Assembly: GCA_020002185.1 (NCBI GenBank)
Contig: CM034543.1
Span: forward strand, 32,220,824 to 32,284,823
Direction: 5' to 3'
DNA length: 64,000 nucleotides
From: Paraescarpia echinospica
Taxonomy: Eukaryota > Annelida > Polychaeta > Sabellida > Siboglinidae
Positions 35,419 to 46,770 of this stretch are shown piece by piece (position 1 is the stretch's first letter; each line of letters begins with the position of its first letter). Both the position numbers and the translations under genes were made by a program. The notes beneath the pieces are model-generated. The model was given only the letters and a program-made list of their open reading frames with translations. It did not search any database and was not told the DNA's origin.

Positions 35419-36642
35419 ATGGCGCCTTGCAAGCGGCAAGTCAAGGCAAAAAGACACTTGGTGTGCGACGACTGCTACAGTTGGGTAGATTTTGCCTTAT
35501 CCGGCTGTACGAAGTCATGGACAGAAACCAAGGAAGAGGGATTCACCTTTCAGTGCGTGGGGTGTTGGAAGGTGAAATGTCTGGAGAAAGAGGTAGCTAG
35601 GTTAGTGGAATATTGTGAAGGGATGGAGATGAGAATCAGCAAAGGAGACAAGATGGAATGGGAGAGAGACGACAGGGATAAGAAGTTGGGAATACTGTGA
35701 AACTGGAAGGAACGGAAATGAGTGGCAAAAACAAGACCGAGGAAAGGAGACTGAAGGAGGGAAGGTGATCGGAGGGGGAAGAAGTGGGATCGACGGCAGG
35801 AAATGTGACAGGTGTGAAGGTGGCAGGAGAGAAAGTGACCGTAGAGAAAGAGGTAGGAGGGAAAAAGAGACGGGAGAGGAGAGAAAGAAATGCAATGGGA
35901 GGAAAGATGACGGGAAGAAAGGAAGTGAGAGTACATGTGACAGAAGAGAAGTCGGGAGGGACGATGACAGGAAGAAAGGTGACAAGAGAAACAGCGTCAG
36001 GAAAGAATGGAACGGACGAGATTGTGACGGGAGAGCAGAAGACAGAGGAACAAGATTACAACCAGACAGATGCAAACCGTAGAAAGAGCTACACTGAGGC
36101 AGTGATTGAGGGGGCAATGAGGAAAGAGAGGGTGTTTATGGGCGATTCGATTATGAGAAAGACGAATAAGACCTCTAAGCGAGGGACGACGTCGTTGTTT
36201 GTCTACCGGGGGCTAGGATAGAACATGCCAGCTGAAAGGGTAGAAGGTACTGGGGTATGGAAAGGGAGGGTCTATACTAGTACATGTAGGGACAAATAAC
36301 GCAGAGAGGGAGGGAACAACTGGGATAGTTCAGAAGTACAGACAGTTAGTGAAGAAGTTAAAGAAGACAAGAGTAGAACAGATTATCCTCTCAGAAATTT
36401 TGCCAGTAATGGGAGGAAGGGGGCCGACATATAGAAACTGCAAGAGGATGGCGATCAACGCACTAGTTGAGCAGATGTGTAAAGAAGAGGGGGTGGGATT
36501 CGTAGATTTATGGGGATACTTTGTTGGGAGGGAAAGGAGATATGTACATGAGGGTGGCCTACATCTAAGTGGAAAGGGGCAGCAGTTTCTCCAGAGAACT
36601 TGCTGCAATCTGTTGACAGTGGGACAGGCTGCATCTATTTAA
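35419..36642 (+). pseudogene. CR1-like copy B ORF1 (zinc finger + esterase), broken
   Basis: ATG 35419 gives MAPCKRQVKAKRHLVCDDCY and the Cys-rich finger through FQCVGCW. It stops at 35698 in the charged linker. The linker continues in other frames (35765-36221). The esterase is split: FMGDSIMRKTNKTS around 36137, then, after a frameshift that garbles HVGTN, VGFVDLWGYFVGRE and GLHLSGKG up to 36642. The zinc ligands are intact, unlike copy D. Confidence 0.8.
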
Positions 36643-36699
36643 AATAGTTCACCAGAGAGGATTCCTGAAGAAGCCTGAAACTGGAGGCATAGATAAAGA

Positions 36700-39527
36700 C
36701 AGCAGAAATAAATCGGCAAAGAACAGCCTGGAAAACTGTTCTGAATCAGGATATAAATGCATTTGTTTAAATGCAAGGAGCATAGTAAACAAAAGAAGTG
36801 AACTAAACATTATGGTAGAAGATATTGACCCTCACATAATAGGTATAACCGAATCGTGGGCCACCACTGGTATATCAGATGCCGAATTGGGACTAACAGG
36901 ATATGTAATGTTTAGGAAAGATAGAATAGGAAGAAAGGGAGGTGGAGTTATTTTATATATTAAAGAATCTATCCAGGCTTATGAAATAAAATTAGAAAGA
37001 GAAGCAGATTGCGAAGAAGCTGTTTGGTGTAACATAGTTGCAGGAAACTCAACGTTAACAGTTGGGTTAGTTTATCGAAGTCCAAACATAAGCATAGAAG
37101 AGAATGAAAAATACAAAACGCTATAAGGGAAGTGAGCAAACGGGACTGTGTTATTATGGGGGATTTTAACCATGGGCATATAAAATGGAAATCTCTACAG
37201 AGTATGGGTAGTGAGGACCACAAGTTTTTAGTTTTAGTACAAGATGGTTTCCTTTCTCAACATGTGCTAGAAACAACCAGGGGAGAATGTGTTAGACATA
37301 GTTTTGTCCTCACAGAATGAATTAGTTGACAATGTCAGGATATGTGAGCCACTGGGGAATAGTGATCACAACCAGATACATTTTACCATCAAAGTAAAAT
37401 CAAGAAAGGAATAGTAAAAAGCAGTATGGGAGAATTTCACAAAGGAAGGTTATAAGGACTGTGAGGAAATATTTAGCAAAAGATAGACTGGAATAACACA
37501 CTGAAAGAATAAGACAGCAACCAGATGCTGGAATATCTTAAATAGTGAAATTAAGTGCATAGTCGATAAATTTGTACCTTTCAAAAACAAGAGCGGTCTA
37601 AAAGAAACACTTATCGAAAGAAGCCATTAGAAAAATTAAGTATAAAACAAATGATGTGGAAGTCATATAGACGTACTGGAAATGACGAAGACTACAACAT
37701 TTATAAAGAAGCACTAAACCAAGCTACAGCTGAAATTAGAAATTCAAAGAGAAGCTATGAACATAAATTAGCTTGTAATATAAAACATGACAACAAGAGT
37801 TTTTATGCGTATGTTCGAAGCAAACAGAAAGTTCAGGATAAGGTCGGTCCTCTAGAAGATAGAGCTAGAAATATAATATCAGAAGGATTCTTAATGGCAG
37901 AAGACCTAAATGAGTATTTTTAGTTCAGTGTTTACCAGAGAAGACACTAGTTCTGCAGTACAGAGGCCCTAAGTTCAAGGAGCAGATTCAGACTATTTAG
38001 AGACAGTTAGTTGCTTAACCTCGGAAATGGTAGCTAAGAACATAAAGAGACTGCTGAAGGAGGATAATAAATCACCTGGAGTGGACAGGGGATTTACTTG
38101 AAACTACTATTGGAAGTGTAGAACAAATTGGCGTACCGCTTGCAATAGTTTTCAATTTGTCATTAGAAGAGGGAGTGGTTCCTTTAGAATGGAAAGAGGC
38201 AAACATTATACCGTTATTTAAAAAAGGTTCGAGAAACAAGTCAGAGAACTATAGACCAGTGAGTTTAACATCAGTGATTTGCAAATTATTAGAAAGACTA
38301 ATTAAAGATCACATGGTGGATTTTCTTGTTAAACATAACTTGATAAACCCATCTCAACATGGGTTTTTAAAAGCGAGTCATGCTTAACAAATATGTTATG
38401 TTTTTTGGAAGACATCACTAGGTGGGTAGATGAGGGATCACCAGTAGATATCATCTATTTAGATTTTCAAAAAGCTTTCGACAAAGTACCACATCAAAGA
38501 TTACTCCTTAAGCTAAAGGCCCATGGCATAGGAAATGGTATAATAAACTGGGTAGAAAAATGGCTGAATGACAGAAGACAACGTGTAGTAGTTGATGGGG
38601 AGGCTTCAAACTGGAAATCGGTATTGAGTGGGGTACCACGAAGTCTGATACTAGGACCTATATTATTCTTAATATATATCAACGATTTGGACGATGATAT
38701 AACAAGCAAGGTGTTAAAATTTGCGGATGATACAAAGTGTTTAGAAGGATTAAAGTGATGGAGACAGACCCAGCATTTACAAGATGATCTTGATGAGTTG
38801 ATCAAATGGTCTGAAAAGTGTGAAATGCTGTTCAATTTTGGGAAATGTAAATGCCTCCACACAGGTCATGGGAATGAAGAGGTAAAATATAAAATGGGGG
38901 GTACTGTTCTAAGTACTACTGTAAAAGAAAGGACTTGGGGTTAACCATTAGTGCTGATATGAAGGTTTCAGAGCAGTGCGGAATTGCAGCGTCAAAGGGA
39001 AATCAAATCCTTGGATTAATTAGGCGAAATATAACGTATAAGAAAAAAGAATTAATAGTACCGCTGTACAAAACAATAGTGAGGCCTCATTTAGAATATT
39101 GTATGCAAGCATGGAGGCCATATCGCAAGAAGGACATAGATATGCTAGAAAGAGTACAGAGGAGAGCGACTAAAATGATACCAAATCTGAGGGATCTTAG
39201 TTACGAAATACGCCTAAAAGAATGTGGTTTAACAACACTAGAGACCAGGAGATTGAGAGGAGATCCTTAGAAGTGTTTAAAATATTGAATGGTTATGAAA
39301 ATATTGATAGAAACATTTTTTTCTCAGTTAAGAAAAATAGAAGGACCAGAGGACATGAAGCTACATTAGTAAAGGAGCAGTGTAGATTAGATATAAGAAA
39401 GTTCTCATTCTCACAAAGGACTGTAAATGAATGGAACAGATTATCTCCTGATTGTGTTGGTGCTAGTAGCGTGAATATGTTTAAAAATAAAATCGACACA
39501 CACCTTAAAAATGCGGGATACATGTAG
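36700..39527 (+). pseudogene. CR1-like copy B ORF2 (endonuclease + RT), broken
   Basis: The endonuclease (36812-37320) has IIGITESWATT, GGGVILYIKES and IMGDFNHGHIKW, intact catalytic residues in a frameshifted frame. The RT is in pieces: FKKGSRNKSENYRPVSL at 38157-38387, YLDFQKAFDKVPH and VLKFADDTK at 38393-38758, MLERVQRRATKMI at 38935-39270, and the C-terminal end up to 39527. GVPQG reads GVPRS, so the motif is lost. Seven or more frame breaks. Confidence 0.85.
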
Positions 39528-39881
39528 ATAAAATGTATTGGACTCTCGATAAGCCAAAAGGCTTCCTTGTCCACCTGCCATCCAGAGTAATTTTCTGGAT
39601 GGCAATCTTGTTAAATCTTGTTAAATCTACTTCTTCAGCGAGAATGGAGGATGGCACACTGACCAATGTAAGCATTGCTGCTGACGTTTATTTCAGCTTA
39701 CTCAGGCCTCGACATTAACACGTGCCCGCTGGCCCGGTACCTTTTCTTAGGCTGTCGTGCCAGTTCGGGTCACCAATTTTCAAATTTGACTTGCCCACCG
39801 GGCCACCGGTTTCAATCCGATTGACTAGCATCGTGTTTCCGGTAACCTGCCCCTATCTAAAAAATATATGAAAACCATGAA

Positions 39882-40475
39882 TTGCTAAAAACAATATCAA
39901 TATCTGTAAATAGCAGTCTCCTTGACTGCTGCAACTCATTCCTAAATGATATTGCTAAAAAGGACTTAGCTAAACTCCAACGTGTACATAATTGTTTAGC
40001 ACGTGTAGTACTAAAGGCACCACGTTTCTTATCATATCTTCCCCTATTTAGACAGTTGCTTTGGCTTCCAATTACATATCGAATACAATTCAAATTAGCC
40101 ACTATCACATTTCGTATCCTTTCTATACAAAATCCATCCTATTTGTTTATTCTCCGTTCGTTTCTCCGATATCCCCAGGAATCTCAGATCATCTGTTTCA
40201 CAACGACATTTTGTTCCGAAAAGCAAGCTTAATATCGGCAAACGTGCTTTTACTGTAGCTGCACCTAAATTCTGCAAACAACTTATGAATTATTTATTTG
40301 AAATTGCATTCCCACACTAACCTTCGGCGGTCCCTTGCTCAAATGACAACTCTTGCTTGTCCCTGTTAATGATTTTGACCAATGATTGTTGTATGTTGCG
40401 CCTCTGAGCTGAGATTCCTGGGGATTTAGGCGCTGTAGAAGTTTGTTATTATTACTATTAGTATTATTATAAAGC
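39882..40475 (+). mobile_element. L2-like LINE 3' fragment
   Basis: Open block with LLDCCNSFLNDIAKKDLAKL, QRVHNCLARVVLKAP and LLWLPITYRIQFKLATITF, the RT C-terminal region. Then comes the shared 3' UTR with GTTGCGCCTCTGAGCT and a TTATTATTACTATTAG tail. 5'-truncated, with one frameshift after PSYL. The 39629-39881 stretch before it holds a GC-rich scrap (CCCGCTGGCCCGG and GCCCACCGGGCC), unassigned. Confidence 0.8.
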
Positions 40476-40695
40476 TTAATGTTTTATTTAAATCAGTGTG
40501 TGTTTTGTTACATTTTGTTACAACTAATTAAATAACGGCAAATTCAGTCAAATTCGTATATGATGACGTGATTGGCGAATGGCGGGGGGTCATTAATTAT
40601 TCACCCAATAAGCGATCTTGTTACACGTTGGCTACGGGTGGCAGGCAATGTCAGTTGTCTGCATGATAAAACATTAGTGTATATACTAGTCCATA

Positions 40696-40950
40696 ATGGA
40701 AAGGCATCAAAGAAATTTGGTAAACTGTCAAACAATTTATAGCAGCGGTGGATCTTGTAATACAGCTGTGCCTTGGGCGGAATGTGAGCAAGGACTCTGG
40801 ACAGTGTTCACATTGTCGCACACCGATGCATTGTATACTTCAGCATCGGCCATCGCCAGTCACAATGATAACGTGACACCATGTTATCGGCGTTCAGATC
40901 CACATTTACCATGGTATAATGTGCCTGGTCCTCACAATAACGGCCTTTAG
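40696..40950 (+). CDS. Hypothetical short ORF of unknown origin
   Basis: 84 codons from ATG 40696 (MERHQRNLVNCQTIYSSGGS) to TAG. Coding-like reading continues after the stop as ALPKSRNAFNMLR. Composition is less biased than its surroundings and a TATATA lies about 10-20 bases upstream, but I recognise no family. It may be the remnant of an older repeat. Treat as weak. Confidence 0.2.
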   Translation: MERHQRNLVNCQTIYSSGGSCNTAVPWAECEQGLWTVFTLSHTDALYTSASAIASHNDNVTPCYRRSDPHLPWYNVPGPHNNGL

Positions 40951-41203
40951 GCACTGCCAAAATCCAGAAATGCTTTTAATATGCTGAGGACAGCAAGCCA
41001 GCTAAAGTATCAAGCCGCGAAATGAAAATATGTCGGTGACGTCTCAGATTTTGTATTAATAGCAGACTGCACTGTGATACCCTGATTAAAAATCTTCATT
41101 TAACTTTGCATTATCACTTCGTATAGTCGTTACTTTAATTAAGAATGTGCACAAATAATTAAAAACTTCGGAAAAGTCAGCATGACGTCGTTCCAAGCGA
41201 ACC

Positions 41204-42745
41204 TTAGACTTTGTGGACTTCTTCAGTGAATCGACCGACAGGCACCTCGGTATCAACGTATTTGTTTTTACACAATCCGGGCCAGTAACTTTTCAAATCT
41301 ACTGGCCCCCTACAAGGCATGTTACTGTCAACAAGATAAATTTTCTTAATCATTTCTGGCATTGATTTTTCCAGGTAAGTGTAAGGAAATTTGCACAGGG
41401 CTGCATTTAGCCAATCCAAAATTAAGTATTTCTCTGCTATGATAGCATGAAACAAGAAGATGTGCAACTCATAAGGAATCAGTCCCTCAAGAAGGACATG
41501 CATAGGATCATGCAAAAGAATTGCATTGTGGAAGTCTGATATTCTAGCAAGGCAACTTTCTCTGTTCATTCCCCATATTTTATTTTAACATGCTTTAGCT
41601 GCTTTTGTTACGGTGTCCAGACTTGTGCACCTTTTTGTACTCTTCGTTATTTCTCAGCCGAAAGTCAGTCTGCATATATGCCACCTTTATGTCATCTCTG
41701 GTAGCATCACATGTTTTGTAACCTTTTATATACAAATGAAACACCTTCTTTAAAACCACCTAACCATTTAATTACTGGTGGTTCTCCAGTTACAGCAACA
41801 AGAGCTCATTCGATGTTTTGTCTGACATCAGAGAGTTCCATATCTATGCCTCCTTGATTCAGTTTAGTGTCTGTTTCGATAAAGTCAGCCAGTAATTTAC
41901 GTGGACCAAAATATTTCATATCTAAATGATTTGCCATTCCAGTAAGGTAAATACTACTCGGTTTTGACCTAAACTGGGGAAGTATATTACCCAGGTGATG
42001 TAAAACATGGTTATTTTAAGTTTTAACATGGGCAACAATGGGAGTCACTAGTTCAATTTCATAAGACAATATGAAGAACTTAATTATTCCTCTGAAACAG
42101 GCGGTGTTTATGTATGTATGAACCATTACATAAATCATACATTACATATTCAGGAGTTTTGTGGGCATGCTGCCATATCTCGGGCATTTCAAGTTGACTT
42201 TGAAGGCTTCTTTGGAAAGGAATGACGTAGCCATAACGTCTCATTTGTCTCATACCTGATTAAGTCCATATAGCCCTTTCCCCCAAACATACCTCTTCTG
42301 GTTGTATGTAATTGCAAGCATTTGCATAAAATTTCTCTCTAAGATACTGCGAACCCAAACCTTGAAATGGGCTATTTTTTTCGTAGGAAAGTTTAAGTTT
42401 TGTCCTGAATTTTGGAGTATACATTCTCTCCTGTATGCGTGTAAGTATTCTGTCACCAAATCTTTTGACGTGTTTAGCACTTCATTGATTGCCCTTTAGG
42501 ACAAACCATGTGATAACAGAATTGTAACTGTGTTGTATATTCTCATTACCTCCCACCAGAAATATATTCATTTCACCTTCATTCTCGAAGGTGAAGTGCA
42601 TTCCAGCTTTTTGTGGAATATTTACAATGACTAACTGAACATGAAACCAGAACGTTTGGGTCATGTTTGTGATTCCTACTAATGTACCACGTGAATTTTC
42701 TATAACTATGTGTATGAAAATAGCACACTGGGCAATAATGAACAC
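41204..42745 (-). pseudogene. Decayed transposon-associated protein (DPMHVLLEG type)
   Basis: On the minus strand, 41569-41204 is open with HDPMHVLLEGLIPYELHIFL and LNAALCKFPYTYLEK. I recall this conserved block from large uncharacterised proteins, present in many copies in fish and invertebrate genomes and usually regarded as transposon-derived. Upstream on the same strand, 42745-42250 carries further matching text (KDLVTEYLHAYRRECILQNS and FKVWVRSILERN), separated by stops. The order fits one gene running right to left and decayed. Function is unknown, and no catalytic motif was recognised. Confidence 0.5.
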
Positions 42746-43640
42746 TGTCCATGATGTATGTAGACTTGTTTTTGATCTGTCACAATCGGTGATTCACTAG
42801 TTTCACTAGTTCACTGATATGAATACTACAATACAAGCATGTACACTGCTGAAGAGGTGGACGCTGAAACAAGTTACAAGGGGCCAATACAAAGGCTAAA
42901 AGTATGCCTAGCCGTGTTAACGCTCGGCTCTGTGGTTGTGGATCCATTAATCATGCAAATTATAATGCCGCCGTTAATCCTTGCTTACTCCCATTTCAGT
43001 ACGTCATAGCTTGGCGTAGCGATACAACTGGTATCAACAGTTTCAAGCATAATATTTGGCTACACATATTGTACCCACCTATCGGCAGGATTCAAGTTAA
43101 TTTTCTTGATCAACTCACGCGATGTCCATATACGATAACAAGTTGGCGCCAAAGACGCACGTGACAAAAAAATCTCGCGTACGACCATGCAACTCGCGAG
43201 AAAGCGAATGATGTCACTAGGAAGAAATGCAAGGTGATCTAAACACCAGGCGTTTAGATTATGGAAAGACAAATTAAACACCGGCGTTCACTCTCTCGAT
43301 CATTTCCCAATATCTAATGGTGATATTTTGGTCATTTACACCATTTCAGCAGGACCTGTTCAAGATAAAGTCTTAATAACAAAAACAACCCTATATGTTC
43401 TGAAAAAGTACTAGTTTGAATAATATTCATGTTGGATTGCGGAGGTAGTGCGGATTTATATGGTCATCAATATTACGATAAACGCCTGTAATACCATGCG
43501 TTTAGTTGACAACGGTGTTAATAAATATGATATAGTTGTCTAAATGTATATGACAGGCGTCTATAACTCAAATTTTACAGTGTGCTACGTTGAAACTGCT
43601 AGTCATAAGGCACAAAACAAGGATATGTCGGTAACGAGTC

Positions 43641-43789
43641 GCTTTGCTTGGTGAGAGGGTATTTTTTGACGATTTCCAAGAACGTCTTGAATTGACTGTT
43701 AAGATGCATGTTCCAGCAAGCGACGAGAACTTTAACGCCGTTGACAATATATTAACAGAAAACGTAGACCCTCCACCGTGTTGTCCTTT
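43641..43789 (+). CDS. Possible coding exon, weak
   Basis: The plus frame reads LLGERVFFDDFQERLELTVK and continues to NILTENVDPPPCCP. It ends at a consensus donor, TTT|GTAAGT (43789/43790). An acceptor-like ATTTTACAG ends at 43580, but the frame has a TAA between them, so the exon start is unresolved. No family recognised. An eroded transposon gene is the main alternative. Confidence 0.25.
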
Positions 43790-43796
43790 GTAAGTC

Positions 43797-44041
43797 AACA
43801 CCTTCGTATTATTAATTGTGAAACTGCATGCAAGCACACTGAAGCAGGCGTGAATACGGTACATATATCAATGTCCCCATACTTTTTTGCGCAGATGTCT
43901 TGCTGCCCTTTCGGGGAGGCACATTGTGAACACTGCTGTTTTTTCACACACAAAAAAAGCTACTGAAAATTATTTTAGAAAGACGTATAGGGAGGAATCA
44001 AATCACACTATTACAACACCTTCGTATTATTAATTGTAAAA
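43797..44041 (+). repeat. Direct repeat pair, 29 bp, 215 bases apart
   Basis: CAACACCTTCGTATTATTAA followed by TTGTGAAAC at 43797, and the same text with TTGTAAAAC at 44012. The spacer has no coding signal. Could mark a small insertion or an old tandem duplication. Confidence 0.6.
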
Positions 44042-45091
44042 CTTTCATCGCCAACTGACAATACTTTCGAATCTTCCATAACGATATACACCTCATAAAA
44101 ATTGAACGAAACGATGACATTCAATACATCCTGGCCTTCCGTTCCGTTCGAAAAGCGCACGTCCAGAAGAGCAGATCATACGAGTCAATCAATGGGGTTG
44201 TCCGACCAAGCCACAGCATGGCGCCACTTTTACGTAACCATACGTTTCGTGTGCATTTCGAGAATCAGGTTGCTTTCAAGGACACACTTTTATTAGCTAC
44301 CGATCAATACATTTCCAGTATCTATGTTGTTTTGCATGCCTATTATTATGTGTATAATTAATTGGATATGCTAGACAATTTGAAAGAAAATATAAACTTA
44401 CTTAACGTTTCTCACACTTAACGCATCAAATTATCGATTGATTTGGTATATGTGTTACGCTAATTGTCGTCTGCCAGCATCTTCCATTACTAAGTTACGA
44501 AGCAAACGCCTTCACGCACGAATTTTTACGATACCGCATACAAATCGCAATAAGGCATGGCATTACTTTAACAGAAAATACAAAAGACGATGCAGTTTGT
44601 AAGGTCTGCAGTGCAACAGTTTCCACAGCTGTAAATAATACGAGCAATTAATTTTCGCATTCGAGGAGGCATCACAATGTTCACCCTAGTATGACTCACC
44701 ACCTTGCAGGTACTGTCTTTCAATAGTATGTTGTTATATGCACCAGAAAAACCGTACAGCGTACCGTATACTGTATAAAATATACGCACCGCGTACCATA
44801 TAGAGCGAAACTGTACACGGCTCTAGTCATAATACATTCTTATGTAATTCTGTAAACCATTATGTATGTTAAACATTGAAACATAGGGATTATTCCCAGC
44901 TTACAAAACTCATTGGGCCAATCTAGTACCAATGAGACTTATGCAGTAGCTACCATTGGCAAAATAATGTCTTGCTATCTGCGTTTCAAGAACATTTAGT
45001 GTACAAAAATTATGCCCGGATATGTTCGTGGGTCCGAAGCCTTCGTGGGCCCTAGGCACGTGCCTTTTCGTGCCTATTGCGTAATCCGAGG

Positions 45092-45152
45092 CTCTCTTCC
45101 GGTCGCGACCTCCCTCCAAGAATGAAATTGGAAGGAGCTCACGACCGGAAAC
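45092..45152. repeat. Imperfect inverted repeat (hairpin)
   Basis: CTTCCGGTCGCGACCTCCCT plus CCAA pairs with TTGGAAGGAGCTCACGACCG plus GAA across an 8-base loop, about 24 base pairs with a few mismatches. Not next to a recognised gene. Confidence 0.7.
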
Positions 45153-45498
45153 GAGTTGCTGTTTGGAGAGCGAGAATTATGGTCAATATCAGACAACATG
45201 CAGTGGTACAGTGTGAGCGACTTTCAAGAGATCCGTTCTACTTACGACAAGATGACGGTGACGCAGACACTCAACTAAAAACCTGTATTTCCTGTCGATA
45301 CAACATACCTTTTTTAAAAAGGCTCTAAATTATAATCCAGGTGATAATGAACACGTCTTCATGGTGATGTAATTCATTGTTCTGTTTTACATCGCACTAA
45401 AGGTCACGTCTGCATTATAACAAAACAGGTTCGTTTTTGTGTTTTTGTACGCGAAAATGATTACGTAGACACAGCACGATAGTCACGGTTGGTTTCAA

Positions 45499-45504
45499 TA
45501 TAAA
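45499..45504 (+). promoter_or_regulatory. TATA box of the secreted-protein gene
   Basis: TATAAA in TTTCAATATAAAGAGGGAG, about 30 bases upstream of a plausible start in GATTCAACACCGAC. Its position directly before a spliced 5' UTR and a signal-peptide exon supports it. Confidence 0.6.
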
Positions 45505-45528
45505 GAGGGAGTACGTGTGATTCAACAC

Positions 45529-45580
45529 CGACAGAACAGGTTTACGTTTCTGAACAAAGACCTTCTTGTGGCAGAATCAG
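45529..45580 (+). other. Non-coding first exon (5' UTR) of the secreted-protein gene
   Basis: From the expected start about 30 bases after the TATA box to the donor CAG|GTAAATGG at 45580/45581. The next acceptor is TTTTCTCATCAG ending at 45693, giving a 113-base intron. It contains no ATG. The start point is inferred. Confidence 0.5.
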
Positions 45581-45711
45581 GTAAATGGGTTTGCTGTTTG
45601 CTTTTACTAAAAGGAGATTTTGTTAAAAGGTGTTCTCTAAGCTGTGAATAGCATCGTTATATCTATCTATTATGTCTCTTATTTTCTCATCAGCTTTGCC
45701 GTATAGAGAGA

Positions 45712-45783
45712 ATGCGTGCGAGTTTGCTCTTGCTGTGTGCCTGTCTGACGTTGGGGTTTATAGCTGCGTACGTAGCTGAAGAA
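45712..45783 (+). CDS. Secreted-protein gene, signal-peptide exon
   Basis: After acceptor CAG (45691-45693) and 18 bases of leader, ATG 45712 opens 24 codons: MRASLLLLCACLTLGFIAAY and then VAEE. It ends at GAA|GTAAGT, phase 0. It is a textbook signal peptide: one basic residue, a Leu/Cys-rich core, and small residues (FIAAYVA) before the acidic start of the mature or pro-region. ATG is the first in the predicted transcript. Short signal-peptide exons of this kind head genes for secreted peptides and small secreted proteins in animals. The family is not recognised. The only element between promoter and exon is a short intron, so the structure is compact and intact. Confidence 0.65.
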
Positions 45784-46350
45784 GTAAGTGCCTATGTTAA
45801 TATTGTTGGTTATCACGCCTTTGAATTTGTGTAATGAGAGAATATAGACAGAAGGGAGACTGCTTCTGGTTAACTGATGCAATCGAGCACAACGTATTAT
45901 TATTTACAAAACGTCACAGAGGATTTCTGTCAGAAGTGAATACAGATAGGGAGTGTGTTACCACAGTAACAACAAAAACAGGTTAACTCATTATTCTTAT
46001 TGCATATTTGTCATTCAAGTTACTTCTTCGCATACACATTTCTTTCGGTATGACTTCTGCAGGCGACTAACGCTAGATGGCGACACAGTAACCATTTTGT
46101 GCAATGCTGTCACCGGTGTCCCCCCGGCGCGGTATATGGGTCGTCAGACCAACGTAGATATGCGAGAGGTAGTACTGGCTCTCATCTCCATTCATGTTCT
46201 GGTACTGTCATCTAGCATGCATACCTATACAACATTGTTTGGGTTCGTAACATCTGCTTCTCTACTGCATCGATTTTCAGGTTTGTTTAACTTCACAAAT
46301 TTAAAAGCGCTATAACATGCAAACAGATTAACTGTGATGTTATTCTACAG

Positions 46351-46405
46351 GAAGAATCGGACGACACAAGTGTGTCAGAGAATGAAGACAGTGAGGACGT
46401 GTCCG
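46351..46405 (+). CDS. Secreted-protein gene, acidic exon
   Basis: The acceptor TTATTCTACAG ends at 46350. The exon is 55 bases, starts in phase 0 (matching the previous exon) and ends TCCG|GTGAGT in phase 1. It encodes EESDDTSVSENEDSEDVS, 9 of 18 residues Asp/Glu, continuing the AEE of the previous exon. An acidic stretch after a signal peptide is common in pro-regions of cationic peptides and in linkers of secreted lectin-like proteins, so the job cannot be told. The donor runs straight into a 400-base GT repeat. The next exon (entering in phase 1) was not found before solo LTR 2. Confidence 0.6.
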
Positions 46406-46490
<85 letters not shown>

Positions 46491-46501
46491 TGTGTTGGTG
46501 A

Positions 46502-46538
<37 letters not shown>

Positions 46539-46612
46539 AGTGTGTTGGTGAATGTGTGTGTGTGTGTGTGTGTGTGTTTGCGTGGCTGTGTAAGTGTGTA
46601 TGTGTATGTGTG

Positions 46613-46645
<33 letters not shown>

Positions 46646-46770
46646 GTGCGTGCGTGTGCGTGGGTGAATGCTTGTGTACGTGTGTGCGTGTGTGCGTTTG
46701 TGCGTTTGTGCGTGTGTGTGCGTGCGTGGATGTCTGTGTTTGTGTATGATTGTGTGCATGTGCGTGCGAA
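46406..46770 (+). repeat. GT microsatellite starting at a splice donor
   Basis: Begins at the GTGAGT donor of the acidic exon and runs as pure and interrupted GT, GTGC and GTGA for about 365 bases. The CVCV and THTH frames over it are not genes. Confidence 0.95.

Larger units (their letters stand above)
34803..39628 (+). mobile_element. CR1-like LINE copy B, near full length, decayed
   Basis: 4.83 kb. It begins TCGAGGCTATATTTGGCGG, shared with copy D but unrelated to the 5' end of copies A and C. It ends in two TTGTTAAATC units. It contains the full module order: zinc finger, esterase, endonuclease, RT. Decayed by many frameshifts. The 5' UTR has the AGTCTTCTTAAAGACT hairpin at 35319-35334. 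Confidence 0.9.
42746..45490. other. Mostly unassigned sequence before the secreted-protein gene
   Basis: Contains a possible coding exon end near 43790, a 29-base direct repeat (43797 and 44012) and a hairpin (45092-45152), each listed separately. No complete gene seen. Confidence 0.4.

Noticed and set aside
40940..41020. HMG-box-like text (PKSRNAFNMLR) after the 40696-40950 frame
   Set aside because: Only a few residues fit. It follows a stop and has no further HMG features.
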